A stretch of DNA of 64,000 nucleotides. Origin: Alopecurus myosuroides. Its lineage: Eukaryota > Streptophyta > Magnoliopsida > Poales > Poaceae. The notes below the pieces were generated by a model. It saw nothing but the letters and a program-made list of their open reading frames with translations, searched no databases and was not told the origin of the DNA. Of the stretch, positions 11,111 to 24,452 are shown in pieces. A program made the position numbers and the translations under genes. Numbering within the stretch: the stretch's first letter is position 1; each line of letters opens with the position of its first letter. The DNA is taken from contig CM054062.1 of NCBI GenBank assembly GCA_028641055.1, positions 179,200,726 through 179,264,725 of the forward strand. Reading direction: 5' to 3'.

Positions 11111-12115
11111 ATGAAGAATCTATTTGGTTCTCTATTTAGGAGTACTACTGTTACTGCTAGGGTATTAGATGACCAGTTATCTGCTTAATTGGATCCTTTT
11201 AAAATACCTATGAAAATTGTTGGACGTGTTATGGATAACTGCTATTTTGGAGATGGAACTATCCATCCCGGTGATCATTTGCTATTTATACATGAATTAT
11301 GCGAGTTATTCAAGTGTGCAGGTATTAAAATGGACCAAGTTAAAAGGAAATTGTTCTTTTTATCACTGAAGGGTAGAGCTGCGGAATGGTTTAAAATGCT
11401 GAAGAATGGTCATTTTGTTGGATGGGGGGAAATTGTACTTCTCTTTTATTCTAAATTCTATACTCCCAATGAGATTCATAAAGATCGGAATCCAATATAT
11501 AATTTCAGGCCTCATGATGGAGAGAGTATTTCCCAAGCTTGGGGGAGAATGAAGTTATTAATGCTGAAATGTCCCGTTCATGAGCTCCCGAGTAATATTG
11601 TTATCAATAATTTTTATGCAAGGCTTTCTCTTAATGATAAGGATTTATTGGATGCTTCTTGTTCTGGATCATTGACATGTATGAAGCAAGAATCTAAATG
11701 GGATCTTCTTGACCGTATTCAAGAAAACACTAAAGGATGGGAGAATTACAAAGATAGAAAGTAAGGTATAACGTATGATTATGAATGTATTCAAGCTTTT
11801 ATGGGAACTAATGATTTCTATAATGTTAGTGCTGTCTGTGGTCTTGATTCTCAAATCTTAGCAAATTGTCTTAAAGCCTTTGCTTCATATCTTTATATTC
11901 CCAAAAAGGAGTTGAGAAAGTACCATGCACCTTATAAACATAGTGTTCCTGCTCGAAATATGGAAGTGCATGTTGTTAATCCTGCTGTTCCTGAACCTTA
12001 TATTGAGAAAATGCCTTTCCCTGCTAAGGTAAAGGAACATTCTATTGTAGCTAGTGTGGTTAACAAGAGTACCAAGAAATCTATTGAACCTGATGAACAA
12101 ATAACTATAGAACCT
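11111..12115 (+). pseudogene. Broken gag of Athila-like element F
   Basis: The frame starts at ATG 11111 (MKNLFGSLFRS). It has in-frame stops at 11186-11188 and 11762-11764 but otherwise stays open until element E's LTR interrupts it at 12116. The middle carries the Retrotrans_gag-type region: GDHLLFIHELCELF, then KLFFLSLKGRAAEWFK, then FYSKFYTPNEI and QAWGRMKLLMLKCP. Gag would form the virus-like particle in the cytoplasm. The 5 bases before E (aacct) are E's target duplication. Two stops make it non-functional. Confidence 0.75.
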
Positions 12116-13744
12116 TGATACGTCATAAACGTATCCATAATTTCTGATGTTCCATGTTGTTTTCATGCCATATGCTACATGTTTCCTTTACACTTTATGC
12201 CATTTTATCGATTTCCTGGGACTAACCTATTGACAAGATGCCACAAAGCCAGTTCCTGTTTTCTGCTGTTTTTAGTTTCAGAAAGATGTTCCAAAAATAT
12301 TCTCGGAATTGGACGATTCAAATCCCGGAAGTCTTAAAAAGTTGTCACACACACAAAGTCCAGAGGAGACCCGGAGGGGAGCCACATGGGCCCCACACCG
12401 TGGGTGTACACGCCCCCTGGCCGCGCCCAGGGGGTGGTGGCACCCCCTGGCTGCCCATCGACATTTCCCTCGCATCTATATATTCTCCTCGAAGGTTTAA
12501 CCCTAAACACAGAAGCCTTTTCCACCGAAAACAACCGCAGCCGTCGTCATCGTCAACCCTAGTTTGGGAGGGTTCTGGAGCTCTCCTCGGCACCCTGTCG
12601 GGAGGGGGAATCATCACCGGAGGGCTCTACACCACCATGCCCGCCTCCGGAATGATGCGTGAGTAGTTCATCCTTGGACTATGGGTCCATAGCAGTAGCT
12701 AGATGGTTGTTCTCTCCTCTTTATGCCTCATGTTTAGATCTTGTGATCTTCCCTACATGATAAAGATCATCTTATTGTAATGCTACATGTTGTGTTTGCT
12801 GGGATCCGATGAATATTGAATGCTATGTCTAGTGATTATCAATCTATCATTTTTTTCATGTGTATGTTATTTATGATATTGCATGCTCTCTATTATTAGT
12901 AGATGCTTTGTCCAAGTAGATGCTAGTAACTCCAAGAGGGATTATTTATGCTCGATAGTGGGTTCATGCCTCCCTTTCACTCACGCTCGAGTGACAGAAA
13001 CGTAAACAGGTGGGGGATGTGTTGTTGCCACTAGGGAGAAAACAACGATGTATACATTGTTTACATTACACACTTTGCTTACTGCGATTATCTGTTGCTT
13101 GCAACTTAATACCCAAGGTTTGCTCGGATGACATTCTAAGGGTCGATTATTAGTCATAGATGCAGTTGGATACCAATCTATGTATCTTGTTGTAATGCCC
13201 GCATGAATCACATAGTAATCATCATGTCATGCATATGCACTACAGTGCAACCTTTATATCTATCAATTGCCCAGCTATAATTTTTTTTAACCCAACATGC
13301 TATATATCTATTTTGGAGAGACACCTCTAGTGAACTGTGGACCCCGGTCCATTTTCCTCATACTGATAATACAACCACTGTAATCTCTGTTTTCATACTG
13401 TTACTACTGTTTCCCTACTGCCATCACTGTTCTCTTTTCATCTACTGCAAACAAGTACTATTTTCCACACCATATGTTTAACCTTTTCGTTTTTAGCAAA
13501 ACCAATGAGATTAACAACCTCACTGCTTCGTTGGGGCAAAGTGGTTTGATTGCGTTGTGTAGGTTCCATGTTGCTTCTGAACCGGTAGTGCGCCCTGCCA
13601 CATCAGCTGCATCAACCTTCAGAAGTGATTTATTTATCCTACTAGTCAATTCAACCTTGGTATCTTTCTGAGGGAAACTTGCTATTGTGCTCTTCATACC
13701 GTCCTCTTGGGGTCTCCCAATGAACGTGTTTTACATGCACATCA
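12116..13744 (+). mobile_element. 5' LTR of Athila-like element E (nested in F gag)
   Basis: Runs from TGATACGTCATAAACG to ...TACATGCACATCA (1629 bp, TGAT/ATCA ends), with a primer-binding site 10 bases downstream. Its second half is homologous to the truncated LTR at 6390-7473. Confidence 0.8.
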
Positions 13745-13754
13745 AGCACTTTTT

Positions 13755-13772
13755 TGGCGCTGTTGCCGGGGA
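13755..13772 (+). promoter_or_regulatory. Primer-binding site of element E
   Basis: TGGCGCTGTTGCCGGGGA, the Athila-type site with one C-to-T change relative to element F. Confidence 0.75.
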
Positions 13773-13933
13773 GGAAGAGGATTTCTGCAAGGGGAGTCTC
13801 TCACTTCCAATCTCTTTACTTTGTTATTGTTTTGCTTAGTTTATTTTATTTTGTCTTGTTTTCTTCTCTTTATAAAAACACAAAAAAATAGTTCTTGTCT
13901 AGTTATTTTTGTCTTGTTTTTAATCTTGCTAAA

Positions 13934-15686
13934 ATGAGTACTCCTGAGAACACTAAGTTTTGTGACTAAACTAACACAAACAACAATTATTTCATTAGCA
14001 CACCTATTGCTCCACCTGCTCCTACTGCTGATTTTTATGAGATAAAGCATGCCCTATTAAATCTTGTTATGAGAGAGCAATTTTCTGGTGTTAGTACCGA
14101 TGATGCTGCTGCCCATCTTAATAATTTTGTTGAACTATGTGAGATGCAAAAATATAAAGATGTAGATGGAGATATTATTAAACTGAAATTGTTTCCTTTA
14201 TCTTTGAGAGGAAGAGCTAAAGAATGGTTGCTATCTTTGCCTAGAAATAGTATTGATTCTTGGACTAAATGTAAAGATGCTTTCATTGGAAAATATTATC
14301 CTCCTGCTAAAATTATATCTTTAAGAAGTAGAATTATGAATTTTAAGCAACTTGATAATGAACATGTTGCTAAATCTTGGGAAAGAATGAAATCTTTAGT
14401 AAAGAATTGTCCCACTCATGGGCTGACTACTTGGATGATCATCCAAACCTTTTATGCAGGTCCGAATTTTTCTTCAAGAAACCTTCTGGATTCAGTTTCT
14501 AGAGGAACCTTTATGTCCATGACTTTGGGGGCAACAACAAAGCTTCTTGATGATATGATGGTAAATTCTTCCTTGACTGATAGGCTTGATGCTATTATGT
14601 CTATGCTTGTTAATGGCCATGCTCCTATTGATCCAAAAATGTTCCTTTAGCTTCTTTGGTTGCTCAAGAAGAGCATGTTGATGTGAACTTCATTAAAAAT
14701 AATAATTTCAACAACAATGCTTATAGGAATAATTTTGGCAGCAACAACTATAGGCCATATCCTTTTAATAGTGGTAATAATTATTCTCATGATAGACTTG
14801 GAATGTCTAATGAAAGAATTTTAGAAGTTGAAAGAGCCACTAAATACTTTATGAAAAAGCAATATGAGAAAAATAAATTATTTGCTAAGAGCATAGAGGA
14901 ACAATCTGTTATGTTAAGAAATATCAGTTATCAACTTGAAAATTTAAATAGGGAAATTTCTGGTCTGCAAGTTAAAATTGCTCGTGCTGAAACTTCTATT
15001 TCATCCATTTGTGAAGCACAATCTTCTTTAATCAATAGAACGGCTGCTAAAACTGAAACTATAGATGAAAGTCCTTTTCTGCTACTAATGCCATTCAAAT
15101 TCGTATTGATGACAATGTTTGGATGTTAGCTGAATTGCATGCTAGATGGAAAAGAGGAGATGAAATAGCTAGAAAGAATAATATAGCTAATGTTTGCACC
15201 ATTACCACCACTAGTAAAACTGAAGCTTCTCATGATAGTAAACCTTCTACTATTAATGGTAAATTAATTGGTGTTGGCAATACTCCCACTTCTGCTGTTA
15301 AACGTTTAAAACTACCTGAAACTACTACAAATGTTCCTGATAAAAGTGCTGAAATTTTTCGAAATATGGGAGATAATGGTCCCATTACCTTTGATAAAAA
15401 TGATCTTGACTCTGATGATTGCAATATATTTGAAGTAATTATGTTCCTACAAAATCTTGCTAGTTGTCCCAATTCTAGTGCTATAAATATGGCTTTCACA
15501 AAACATGTTACACATGCTCTCATACAAATTAGAGAGGATGAATTAAGATGTGAAGCCTCTATCCCTAGGAAGTTAGATGATGGTTGGGAACCCATCATTA
15601 AAATTAAGTTGAATGGTTTGGATTGTAATTCTCTATCCGATCTTGGTGCTAGTATCTCCGTTATGCCTAAGAAACTTAGTCAAGGT
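13934..15686 (+). pseudogene. Broken gag-protease of Athila-like element E
   Basis: The frame begins at ATG 13934 (MSTPENTKFCD) and meets a stop at 13967-13969. It continues in the same frame through the gag domain (HLNNFVELCEMQKYKD, KLFPLSLRGRAKEWLLSLP, SWERMKSLVKNCPTHGL). Frame changes near 14645 and 15085 are needed to continue through an Asn-rich linker (NNNFNNNAYRNNFGSNNY), a helical stretch and the start of the aspartic protease (SDLGASISVMPKK, near 15635-15670). There the coding sequence stops abruptly: reverse transcriptase, RNase H and integrase are absent and 3' non-coding sequence follows. This is either an internal deletion or a short non-autonomous form. Confidence 0.75.
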
Positions 15687-17401
15687 GTTGTATACTTCTG
15701 TAGCAACTACTTTGTATGTTTGTTTTCATGTATTCGTTGTGCCAAGTAAATTTTCAAGCGAAAGTTGGTGTCGATTTTGGATAACAGATTTCTGCTGTCC
15801 ACTGTAAAAAAATCGCATAATTCACAGAAAGATCAAAATGACCTGAAAATTTTTGTGCTCATTCTTCAGCTAATTACTAAACTTTTTTTGTTCTTTACGG
15901 TTTTAGATATGAGCAACGTAACTGCCCCAAAATAAATTCGTATTTACAGACTGTTCTGGTTTAGACAGATTCTGCCTTTTTACTTGCATTCTCTCTTTTA
16001 CTATGTCGAGTTGATTTCCTTGCTTCGCAAAACATCAGTGTCTGTAGATAATGTTTAAATTTATCAATAATTCTTGTTTCCATGCAGAACATGTGAATTT
16101 GATCATGCACTAACCCTCTAATGCGAATTACATTGAGTGTGGTGTGAAGGAAGTTTTTCAAGCGTCAAGAGAAGAGGGTGATATAATGTGATCAAGAAGA
16201 GTGCAAAGCCAAAGCTTGGGGATGCCCCTGTGTTTTACCCCAGCAAATTCTAAGAAGACTCAAGTGTCTAATCTCGGGGATGCCCAAGGCATCGCCTTCT
16301 TCATCAACTATTTATCAGGTCACTTCTAGTGAAACTATATTTTTATTCGGTCACATCATATGAATTTTACTTGGAGCGTCGGTTTGTTTTTCTTTTGTTT
16401 TCCTTGCTGCAACAATATTTTTGGAACCCAACATTGTTTGTGTAGAAGAGAGACACGCTCCGCTTTTTCATATGAATACTCGTTATGCTCGTATTCTTAG
16501 AATTTCTTCTAGCTGCTGCAAATCCTTTTAGCTCCTGTTTTTCATGCATCTCTTATTTAGAGCTGTTATTTCTGGTAGAGTTATGTTAGTACTCTCTTGT
16601 TTCATTGCTATATCTCTTGGAGAGTTTTTGTTTAGTATAAAATGCTTGGTGTTGGAAAGCAGTAGTACAATTTTCGTGCTTATAACGGTACAAATAGAAG
16701 CTTTTATAGACCGTGGCTAGACTTTTTCATGTCATGCTAGATGTTATTTTAATTCTATGCTTAGTAGTTTTTATTGTAGCATGACTTGTCTCAAATAGAT
16801 GATAGTGTTTAATGTGCCATTGAAAGATTCATGAGTTGTTTTTTTATCATATTGAAGCATGAATTTGTGGTGTTCTCTTTCGAATGCTTTATTTGGTTGA
16901 CTTGGCGCATGCTTACACCATGTTTATGACTACAAACCAGTCACTTATAGCCTCTATGATCATTTAGTTTTTACTTGTAATACCCTTTATGCTTCTATTA
17001 ATAATGTTTTTGTCGCTATGCATGATTATGGCCATTATTGCTCTCTTGATTTGTCGCTCCTAGTCTTTTTCTAGCCTCCACCTGTACTGAGTATGAGCTC
17101 TACTCGTCCATCCAACTCCCAAAAACCAAAGTTTGCCAATTGTGTCGACCATACCTACCTACATGTGGTATTAAACCGCCACTACAAGTAAATTTCTCAT
17201 GTGCTACCTTTAAAACTTTCAAAAATATTCCTGTTTTGTGCCCCTGTTTTAGCTCACGAGGACATAAATATACAATCTTTATCTCACTTGTTGATTGGAC
17301 TTTACACACCTGGACTAGTGGCCTCATCCGCTTATCCAAATGATAGAAGAGCTGGCAGCGGGGTGCCCATCCCAAAAATTGGTTACTAGTCAAAGCATAA
17401 T
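15687..17401 (+). mobile_element. 3' non-coding region of element E
   Basis: A long non-coding stretch between the truncated protease and the expected 3' LTR, colinear with 4080-6340 of element G. It includes the aagcttggggatgcccc phrase near 16212. Element X1 interrupts it at 17402; the rest of E and its 3' LTR are not in the window. Confidence 0.6.
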
Positions 17402-20400
17402 TGTCAGGACCCTGGACCCAGAGGTACACATACTGTTATGCGCTCCTAGTCATGGACCCACAATGGCTTTGGGGTTACCAGCCCCGCCCGCAAAAAACAA
17501 CGGCAAGTAGACAGGATTCATCGGCACATAGGCCGGATATCATCGGTACTACTACTCCTTGTGTCCATGCTAGTCATAACCAACTATGCATATCAAAGAT
17601 TCCATGAAGGAACGGGACCAAAGCTATACAGAGATGCTATGTGTCCAGGAAGTGCAACAATAATTGAGGGTTACTGGGGTTACCAGACCCAGACCGAGTA
17701 AACATCGACATGCGTGCTCGGAAATGGATCATCGGCCCCACAACCCCTCGACTATGACAACTACGCAGGCATAGCCGAAACTGTATAACGATGAGCTCGA
17801 AACCAACAACCGATCAAAGCAGTAACTCTAGACATGAAGTTGTATAAAGCAAGTATTACTAGAGTATAGCTTTACAAACAGAGGTCGCATGACCCAACAT
17901 TACATCATTCAACGGAAGGCAAATTATGTTGCTAATCAACAAGAAACCAAAAAGGCCTACGAGGCCGCAACATAAGGTGATGTCTCAGCCCATAGATTCC
18001 CTGGGAACCCCAAATTACTCGTCGATGTCCACGTTGTAACCACCACTGGAGTGAGATCTTCACATGAACTGAAATTAAGCAAACATGAGTACCGAAGGTA
18101 CTCAACAAGACTTAGTTAACCTATTATATATCTACTATTTTCATAAAGAGTTTTATGAAGGTTAATTTGTGTAAAGCAATCTTTGTTTTCCAAATCGAGG
18201 AAGAATAGCACGTCTCATGGAGTATTTTCAAACTGATGAGGAAACTACTCAACTACTAAAATCATCATCTTTTCATTCCACCGTATCATTTCCCAGCATC
18301 TCATGCTATAAGGATCACCCCTCTCGGCATCTCTGAGGAGGCACCCTTCATTCCTTGTCAACATATTTTACGTCACGTTCAAGTTTTCTATGACCTCGTG
18401 TCTTCCACCAAGTCGTCCTTAACTGTGGACACGACTTTTCAAAAATATTTCCCTGCAGGGATGTAAACTTTACCCACACTTACCCTCTGACTCTTAGCGC
18501 CACATGTACGCTCTTCCATGGAGCGCGACATAGGGTGGCTGGCTCCGACCTTTACCGTGCGTAACCCTATCCATGAGTTAACCCAAACAGGGCCACCCTG
18601 TCAACAGGGAGTTGGCCACCTCCTGACGGCACCTGTTCTGTGAGTCGGGATCAAGATCCGTGTACGTCCATCACTTGTATTGGTCACGCCCTAGGTTTTC
18701 TGCAAATCGTTTTCTGACTCACACGTAGATGGAAATCGCAAACTACGTGACTCATGGATGTGGCCAAACAAGTTAGTTAGTCGGGCGAGTTTCACTGGCT
18801 CACGCGTGTGGTTGCACGCTCAGTCTTGGCTTCCGCGGCGAGACCTTAATCCTAGGGTTGGCATGTATAGGAAAAACAACCACTTCCCAAGTGGCCTCCC
18901 ATCCAAGCCTTAATCAAGTTAACCACACAATGCTCAACTTTCCACGTCATTATATCATACTAGGTTCTCGCAGCTTTGATTCATCAACCGGATGGAGCAG
19001 AGCCAATCAAACATGTAAAGCTAAGCGAAGAAGATATAAGGCTCTGGCGGTGCACACAGGCTTGGAGTCGCTTTCTACCAATAAGAAGCAAACATCGAAA
19101 AGGAAACCATAATCAACACATGGCATTGATGCAATGTGCAATATGTATGCATGATCAATTTAATGCATCAAGATAGAGCCCTAAAACATGTTTAGTAAGT
19201 TACTATGGTTCGTATGGGAGTTATGCATTTTACTAAAATTAGCCCCGAAATGGACCTTAGAGGGCAATTCTGAAAGTGAGTCAAAGTTAAAGTGTTCAAA
19301 TGAATTTGAAATCATCATAAATTTGAAATCATCATAAATGAGTTGCATTTGCCTTTCTAAACATTTTGACATATAACTTGCAATTTTCTGAATTTATTAA
19401 ATAAATTATTATTTTCTTCATTTTTAAATGATTTAAACCATTATTTAAATAATGATCAAATTTGAACTTATTCAAACATGTTTGGAAATGTTATAAAAGA
19501 TAGACTTTACTTTTCTAAATATTTTGATATATTTTCATAATTTTATGATAAACAGAATTAAAGTTATTTAATTTACAAATATTAATCATTTTCTGGAATT
19601 ATAATTAAAGTGGGGCCACCTGTTAGTTATTTCTCTTTATTAAACATTTTATTAAAAACCAGAAACGTGGGGCCTGGTGACGTCCTGCTGACATCACCCC
19701 CACGTCAGCGGCGAGCCAGCCCGGCTCGGGTGAGCACGCCGGCGTTGATTCCGGTCGGGAGAGTGGATGCGCGGGGGCGTATGGGGTGCGCCCTGACGCG
19801 GCCGACCATCTAATGGCGGCGCCGCCCAAAAAGGGCCGGCGGAACCTCCCCGGTGAGCACGAACCATGGTGGCGACGCTCGGCTTCGACGATGGAGACGG
19901 CACAAAGGGGGAGGAAGCGAAGGGAAGGGTCCCTGAGGACCCTCAGCTCACCAGGAGCTCGATGGAGTTGTCGGGGAAGCAGGTAGAGCTTGGCAACGGC
20001 GGAAATGGTGCGGCGGCAAACCACAGCCGGAGGAAGGACGATGAAAATTGGGGCAGCTCAATCCATCGCGGCGTCCTAGCTTGCTCATGGAGGAAGAGGC
20101 GACAACGGCGAAGCTTCTGGAAGTCTCAGCTCGGCGGCAGGGGCGCGTAACGGCGGCGGCGTTGAATCTCCGGCGAGCTAGGGTTAGGTTTTCTCCAGGA
20201 AAAAGATACAGAGAGAGGACGCGAGGGTGGAGGGCAAGTGAGGAGGAGTTGAGACGAGGACGTCTCCTCGTCCTACTTATCCACGCGGGGAGAAGTAGGA
20301 GATGGCACGACGACGTCGGCGGCCGACTCTTCTACTGGCAAAAGGAAGAAGACAAAGAAGGTTTTCTAGAAACACCCCTGGAAATTGCAAAACTGTCCTT

Positions 20401-20683
20401 TTCTTTTAAAATCAGAATAGAAAACAAAGTTTTGAGGACCTTTTTGCAAAGATAAATATTGACAAAAATAGTTTTTCGAATCCTCCAAAAATTTCCAATC
20501 TCAACATATTTTTGTTTGCCAAATTTTAAAATGTTTTGAATTCAAATTTGAAGTGCTCACTTTAAGTTATTTAATGCAATTGTTACTAAAAATTCAAATT
20601 CATTTCTTGTTCAAATTTTTCATGCATGGATGACATGAACACAACACCAATAACCCTTTATAAGAAAAAGTTGGGGTATTACA
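17402..20683 (-). mobile_element. LTR of LARD-like element X1 (3' LTR in element sense)
   Basis: On the plus strand it runs from TGTCAGGACCCTGGACCC to GGGGTATTACA (about 3.28 kb); in element sense it starts TGTAATACCCC. It aligns with 24453-27008 and with the X2 LTRs. A ~280 bp stretch present in the other copies (for example 26075-26355) is missing near 19065. The minus-strand stretch 18059-18015 ends in SSGGYNVDIDE-stop, resembling the last small exon found in element B's LTRs. No complete gene is present. Confidence 0.75.
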
Positions 20684-23600
20684 AATCTACCCCCTTACAA
20701 GAATCTCGTCCCGAGATTCCCGAAGGATAAAGAAAGAACACCAGTTTGAATGATCTTCTCGAAGAGGTTGATCCGTAGCATCATGAAGATGTACCCCGGC
20801 TACACCTTAGGTAAGAGGGAATGACTCTGGAATATTTTATCTCCACGGAGGTCGAGTATCTCATGACCAACTCATGGGAATAGTGTTCTCGGGAACATTT
20901 GAGCTAGCGGACATGAAACATGACAAGGTAACTAAGGAAATAGGAGAAGGTTCCAAGTTTATAGATGATTGTTCTTGAAAGGATTTAGAATATGAACTTT
21001 GCACAAGACTTTAAATCCTTTTGGAAAAGAGAGGTTGAACAACTTGTAACACTGAGGTTTCACTCTTTACCTCAAACAGATTACCAAGATGGAAAGGATT
21101 GTCTTGGATACCAAAACATAATATCCGTAGACGACAGAGAACTCAAGAACACAATGGAATCATGTGTCCAGAGAAAGTTTGGGAAAAGAATCATGTTCAC
21201 TCTTGGTAGTTTACAGAGAGGATGAAGGAACTTTCATTTCGTCGAAGTTTTCTGAAATCTTTGTCAAACATCACAATGTTACTTCACAACAGAAGATAAG
21301 TAAGCAAAGATATTGGAACACCATAGTGAAGGAGGAATTCTTGGTCGCACCATAAATATGAGTAAGCAATGGGGATTGGAACACCGAAAGGAATACAGAA
21401 TCTCTTGTATATTGTGGGTTTGACGTAGCAATACATTTACCACATGGTTAAGATCCCATGGCTGAAGTGACTGACAAATTCACACAACGTGTGAGTGGAT
21501 TAGAACTTCAAGTACAAACAACTTGAAAAAAGGAACTGATCAATGGCGGTTACAGATCACCAGAAGATGTTTCTCATGATGAACTTGTTTCCACTAGAAC
21601 AAAGGTTTGGAGGATCAATGGAGAGACATTAAAAATATCAACTTCTAGGCTATCCTTGATGTTCTAGATACCGATATCAAGCTTACAATAAGCCTTCAAT
21701 AGGTCATCAAGTGAAACCAGACTTCGGATTGGAAGAACCATAAGGGACAACTCCTAGAATAAGTCGCACAAGAATCCTCACGGGGAATGGTTGTTCTTAC
21801 TGATTCAAAGAGATATGACGTTAGGCCTTACAGCTAATTGTGGCAAGCACAACTTCAACCATGCCGGATTTTCAAATGGACCTAATTCAATACCCTTGAG
21901 GAAACACCAACCATCGTTACTGCTTGAGATTCAGCTCTGGCTAGTGGGTTGATAACTTATACTTAGTATGTTTGATCGAAGAGGTTGCATCCGGTTACCA
22001 ACGAGATACATTTACTAGATTCTCAAGATATGGACTATGATGCCACGCTCAGAAAAATGAGCGAGGTTTTAGAACTCATGTATTAGCAACTTACCAAAGA
22101 CGGTTGCACCTACATGGCTTACTTGTAAAGGAACACATCAGAGTCCTTGTTGGGAAAACAATTACAAATATAACGAAGTTCTTGGACTTCTTCTCTTTCA
22201 GGAACAATCAGTCAGTGGCTTGGTGTGGATGCGAACTTATGGAAGAAATGGAGGCAACAACCTACCATCTCAAGAATAGTCCACACATGCATGACCAACT
22301 TGGGACTATTCCCGAAGGAACAAGGAAACTCTACTCGGATCCATGGCGACAACTTTCACCAAAAGCACGTGGACCAGAGAAAGTCACTTCGAACATCTAG
22401 AACACAAGCTTCATGATTACACAAAGATGGTTCTCAAAAGTTTCCAACATTAGTGCCAATTGTTCAACATGAACCTCTTGCAACTTTGAGAAAGTAGGAA
22501 TTTCATCGATTGGCTCGACAACACGCTTATAAAGATACTCCAAGAAGAGGGATTCATATGATATATGAACAAGGAAAAATATTGGTCAGACCAAAGGACA
22601 CTAAGGTATACTCGGGAAAAACACCATGAGTAAAACGCAACCAAGATAGTCCTTGAATCTGAGATTGATTTTGAAAATCCCAACACAAACCAAAGGTTTG
22701 AGAGATAGAATGTCCACGAAGGAGATACTATCTGTCTTCAATATGAATGGAACTAGACACCCCATTGTGAAGGATCAAGTTAGGCAAATCTTTTGTCTTT
22801 CAACTCTCCAAGTTATTGTTTTAAGATCAACCAACTAGTCCAGGGTATCCAACATATGTTTATTGGAGAAAGGAGTAGTTTAAATTACCCCTTATTTAGA
22901 CATCACGGTCAGGTGACAACCTGGTGATACTTCTAGAAAGACAACTGGAATATCACGAACCACTGAAATGTCTCAGAGTTCGAAAGGAGTCTTGCTTTTC
23001 AAAGCAACCAATATGATCTTATGAGATTCGACATGAACCTAACTCTCTGACAAAAAATGTGCACCATAATGAACGGATTTGGCAACACAGTCAACTTCAG
23101 GTAGAGACCAGGTGACCAATAGTGCTAAGAAGGATACTGATGTTTCTTGGATTTTTCAAAGCAACTAGAATTTCTAAGAATATCTGATGCACACATCGAT
23201 ACACACATCGATACACACACCCAACATTCTCAAGCATTTGAGCTTGGAGGAAGGGGGAGTGAAGATGTGTAAGAGGATCAATTCATCAATAAGACCATGA
23301 AATTCAACACAACCTCTTGATATATAGAATGTGATACTTGGAGGTCAAACATAACAGAAGCTGATGAAGCCTCTTAATTTTGCGAATTACAAAACTTTTA
23401 CCTGGTCCTGAAGATGAACGAAGTACTGGAGTTTGTTTCTCCTTACATTCCAAAGTGGAACATTCTGACGGAAAACAAGATAAAATGCATTGGAATATCT
23501 GACACACATATGCAACTTGGTTTCCAAACAATAGACGAAGTTTGGAAGCAACTAAAGAGTAGGAACATTTTCTGGAGAATCCAGAGATCATGTTGAATGC

Positions 23601-24452
23601 CCATGGTATTACTCGTTTGTATAACCCATGCTAAAATATTGATATAGCTGAACCAGGAACAAAGATGTGAGAATCCTAAAGAACACTCTTGTCGTGATCC
23701 TTTTGACACCAGGAGAAAACCTATGGCTAAGGAAGTTGAAATTGCCTAGCCATTCAAAGGTAGAGAATGTTCAGAATCGATGGAACGGATCTTAGGTTAA
23801 TGGTTAACATCATGTACTGGTAGCGTGAGCATTACATGGTTAAGAAACCACATTATTCAACCCACCTTAATCCAACACAATCCGGGACCTTCGATTCAAG
23901 TCTAAGGGTTAAAAACCGAGAGAAAGGAACATCTACTATCTAAGTGTCTTTCAGGACACTAAGAGTAGCAATCACGAAGTATCTTCCAAAAGCCATACAC
24001 AGCTCCAGAATTATTTGAGCAGAAGACAAAGGATACATCGAGATAAAAGAAATCTCTATGTTCTGGATTTGAGACTCTAGAACATGAGAATGTGGAATAC
24101 ACACAAAACTGAGAGAGATTATGATGGAAAGGAAATCTCATAGTTTAAACAAGAAAGAACAGAATATGGAACACACACGACTCTAGCAACTTTAACACTA
24201 GGTCAACTTGGGTAAATATGTTCTTGCCAAAGAAGGCACCTAGGTTTTGAATGACTTTAAGAGATAGCAAACCTTTTCAAATCAAAACAGATAAGGTGAC
24301 CCAGAGTTAGAGCGATACCAGATAAGGAGTAAAAAGAATCCTAAGAAGGTTTTCTCAACTCTTTTGTGGGTTTAAAATAGTTTTCACAAACACTAGACTC
24401 AATATCGACCAAGTAGTAAGGTTTTCTTACAGACAGTCCTATACCATGACTT
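20684..24452 (-). mobile_element. Non-coding internal domain of X1
   Basis: About 3.77 kb between the LTRs. The 3' end (element sense) carries a polypurine tract (plus strand ctacccccttac) and, at 20701-20719, a perfect 8 bp stem GAATCTCG/CGAGATTC with a 3 bp loop. The primer site next to the other LTR is degenerate (cctataccatgac). No frame longer than about 100 codons exists on either strand and no gag or pol motif was recognised, yet the sequence is colinear with X2's internal domain (57076-60856). This fits a large retrotransposon derivative (LARD). Confidence 0.7.

Noticed and set aside
19623..20455. Possible host exons in the GC-rich stretch
   Set aside because: The stretch is the GC-rich part of X1's LTR; matching positions in the other X LTRs do not keep the frames.
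23186..23222. Short tandem repeat acacatcgat x3
   Set aside because: A minor local slippage product inside X1's internal domain, absent from X2 at the matching place.
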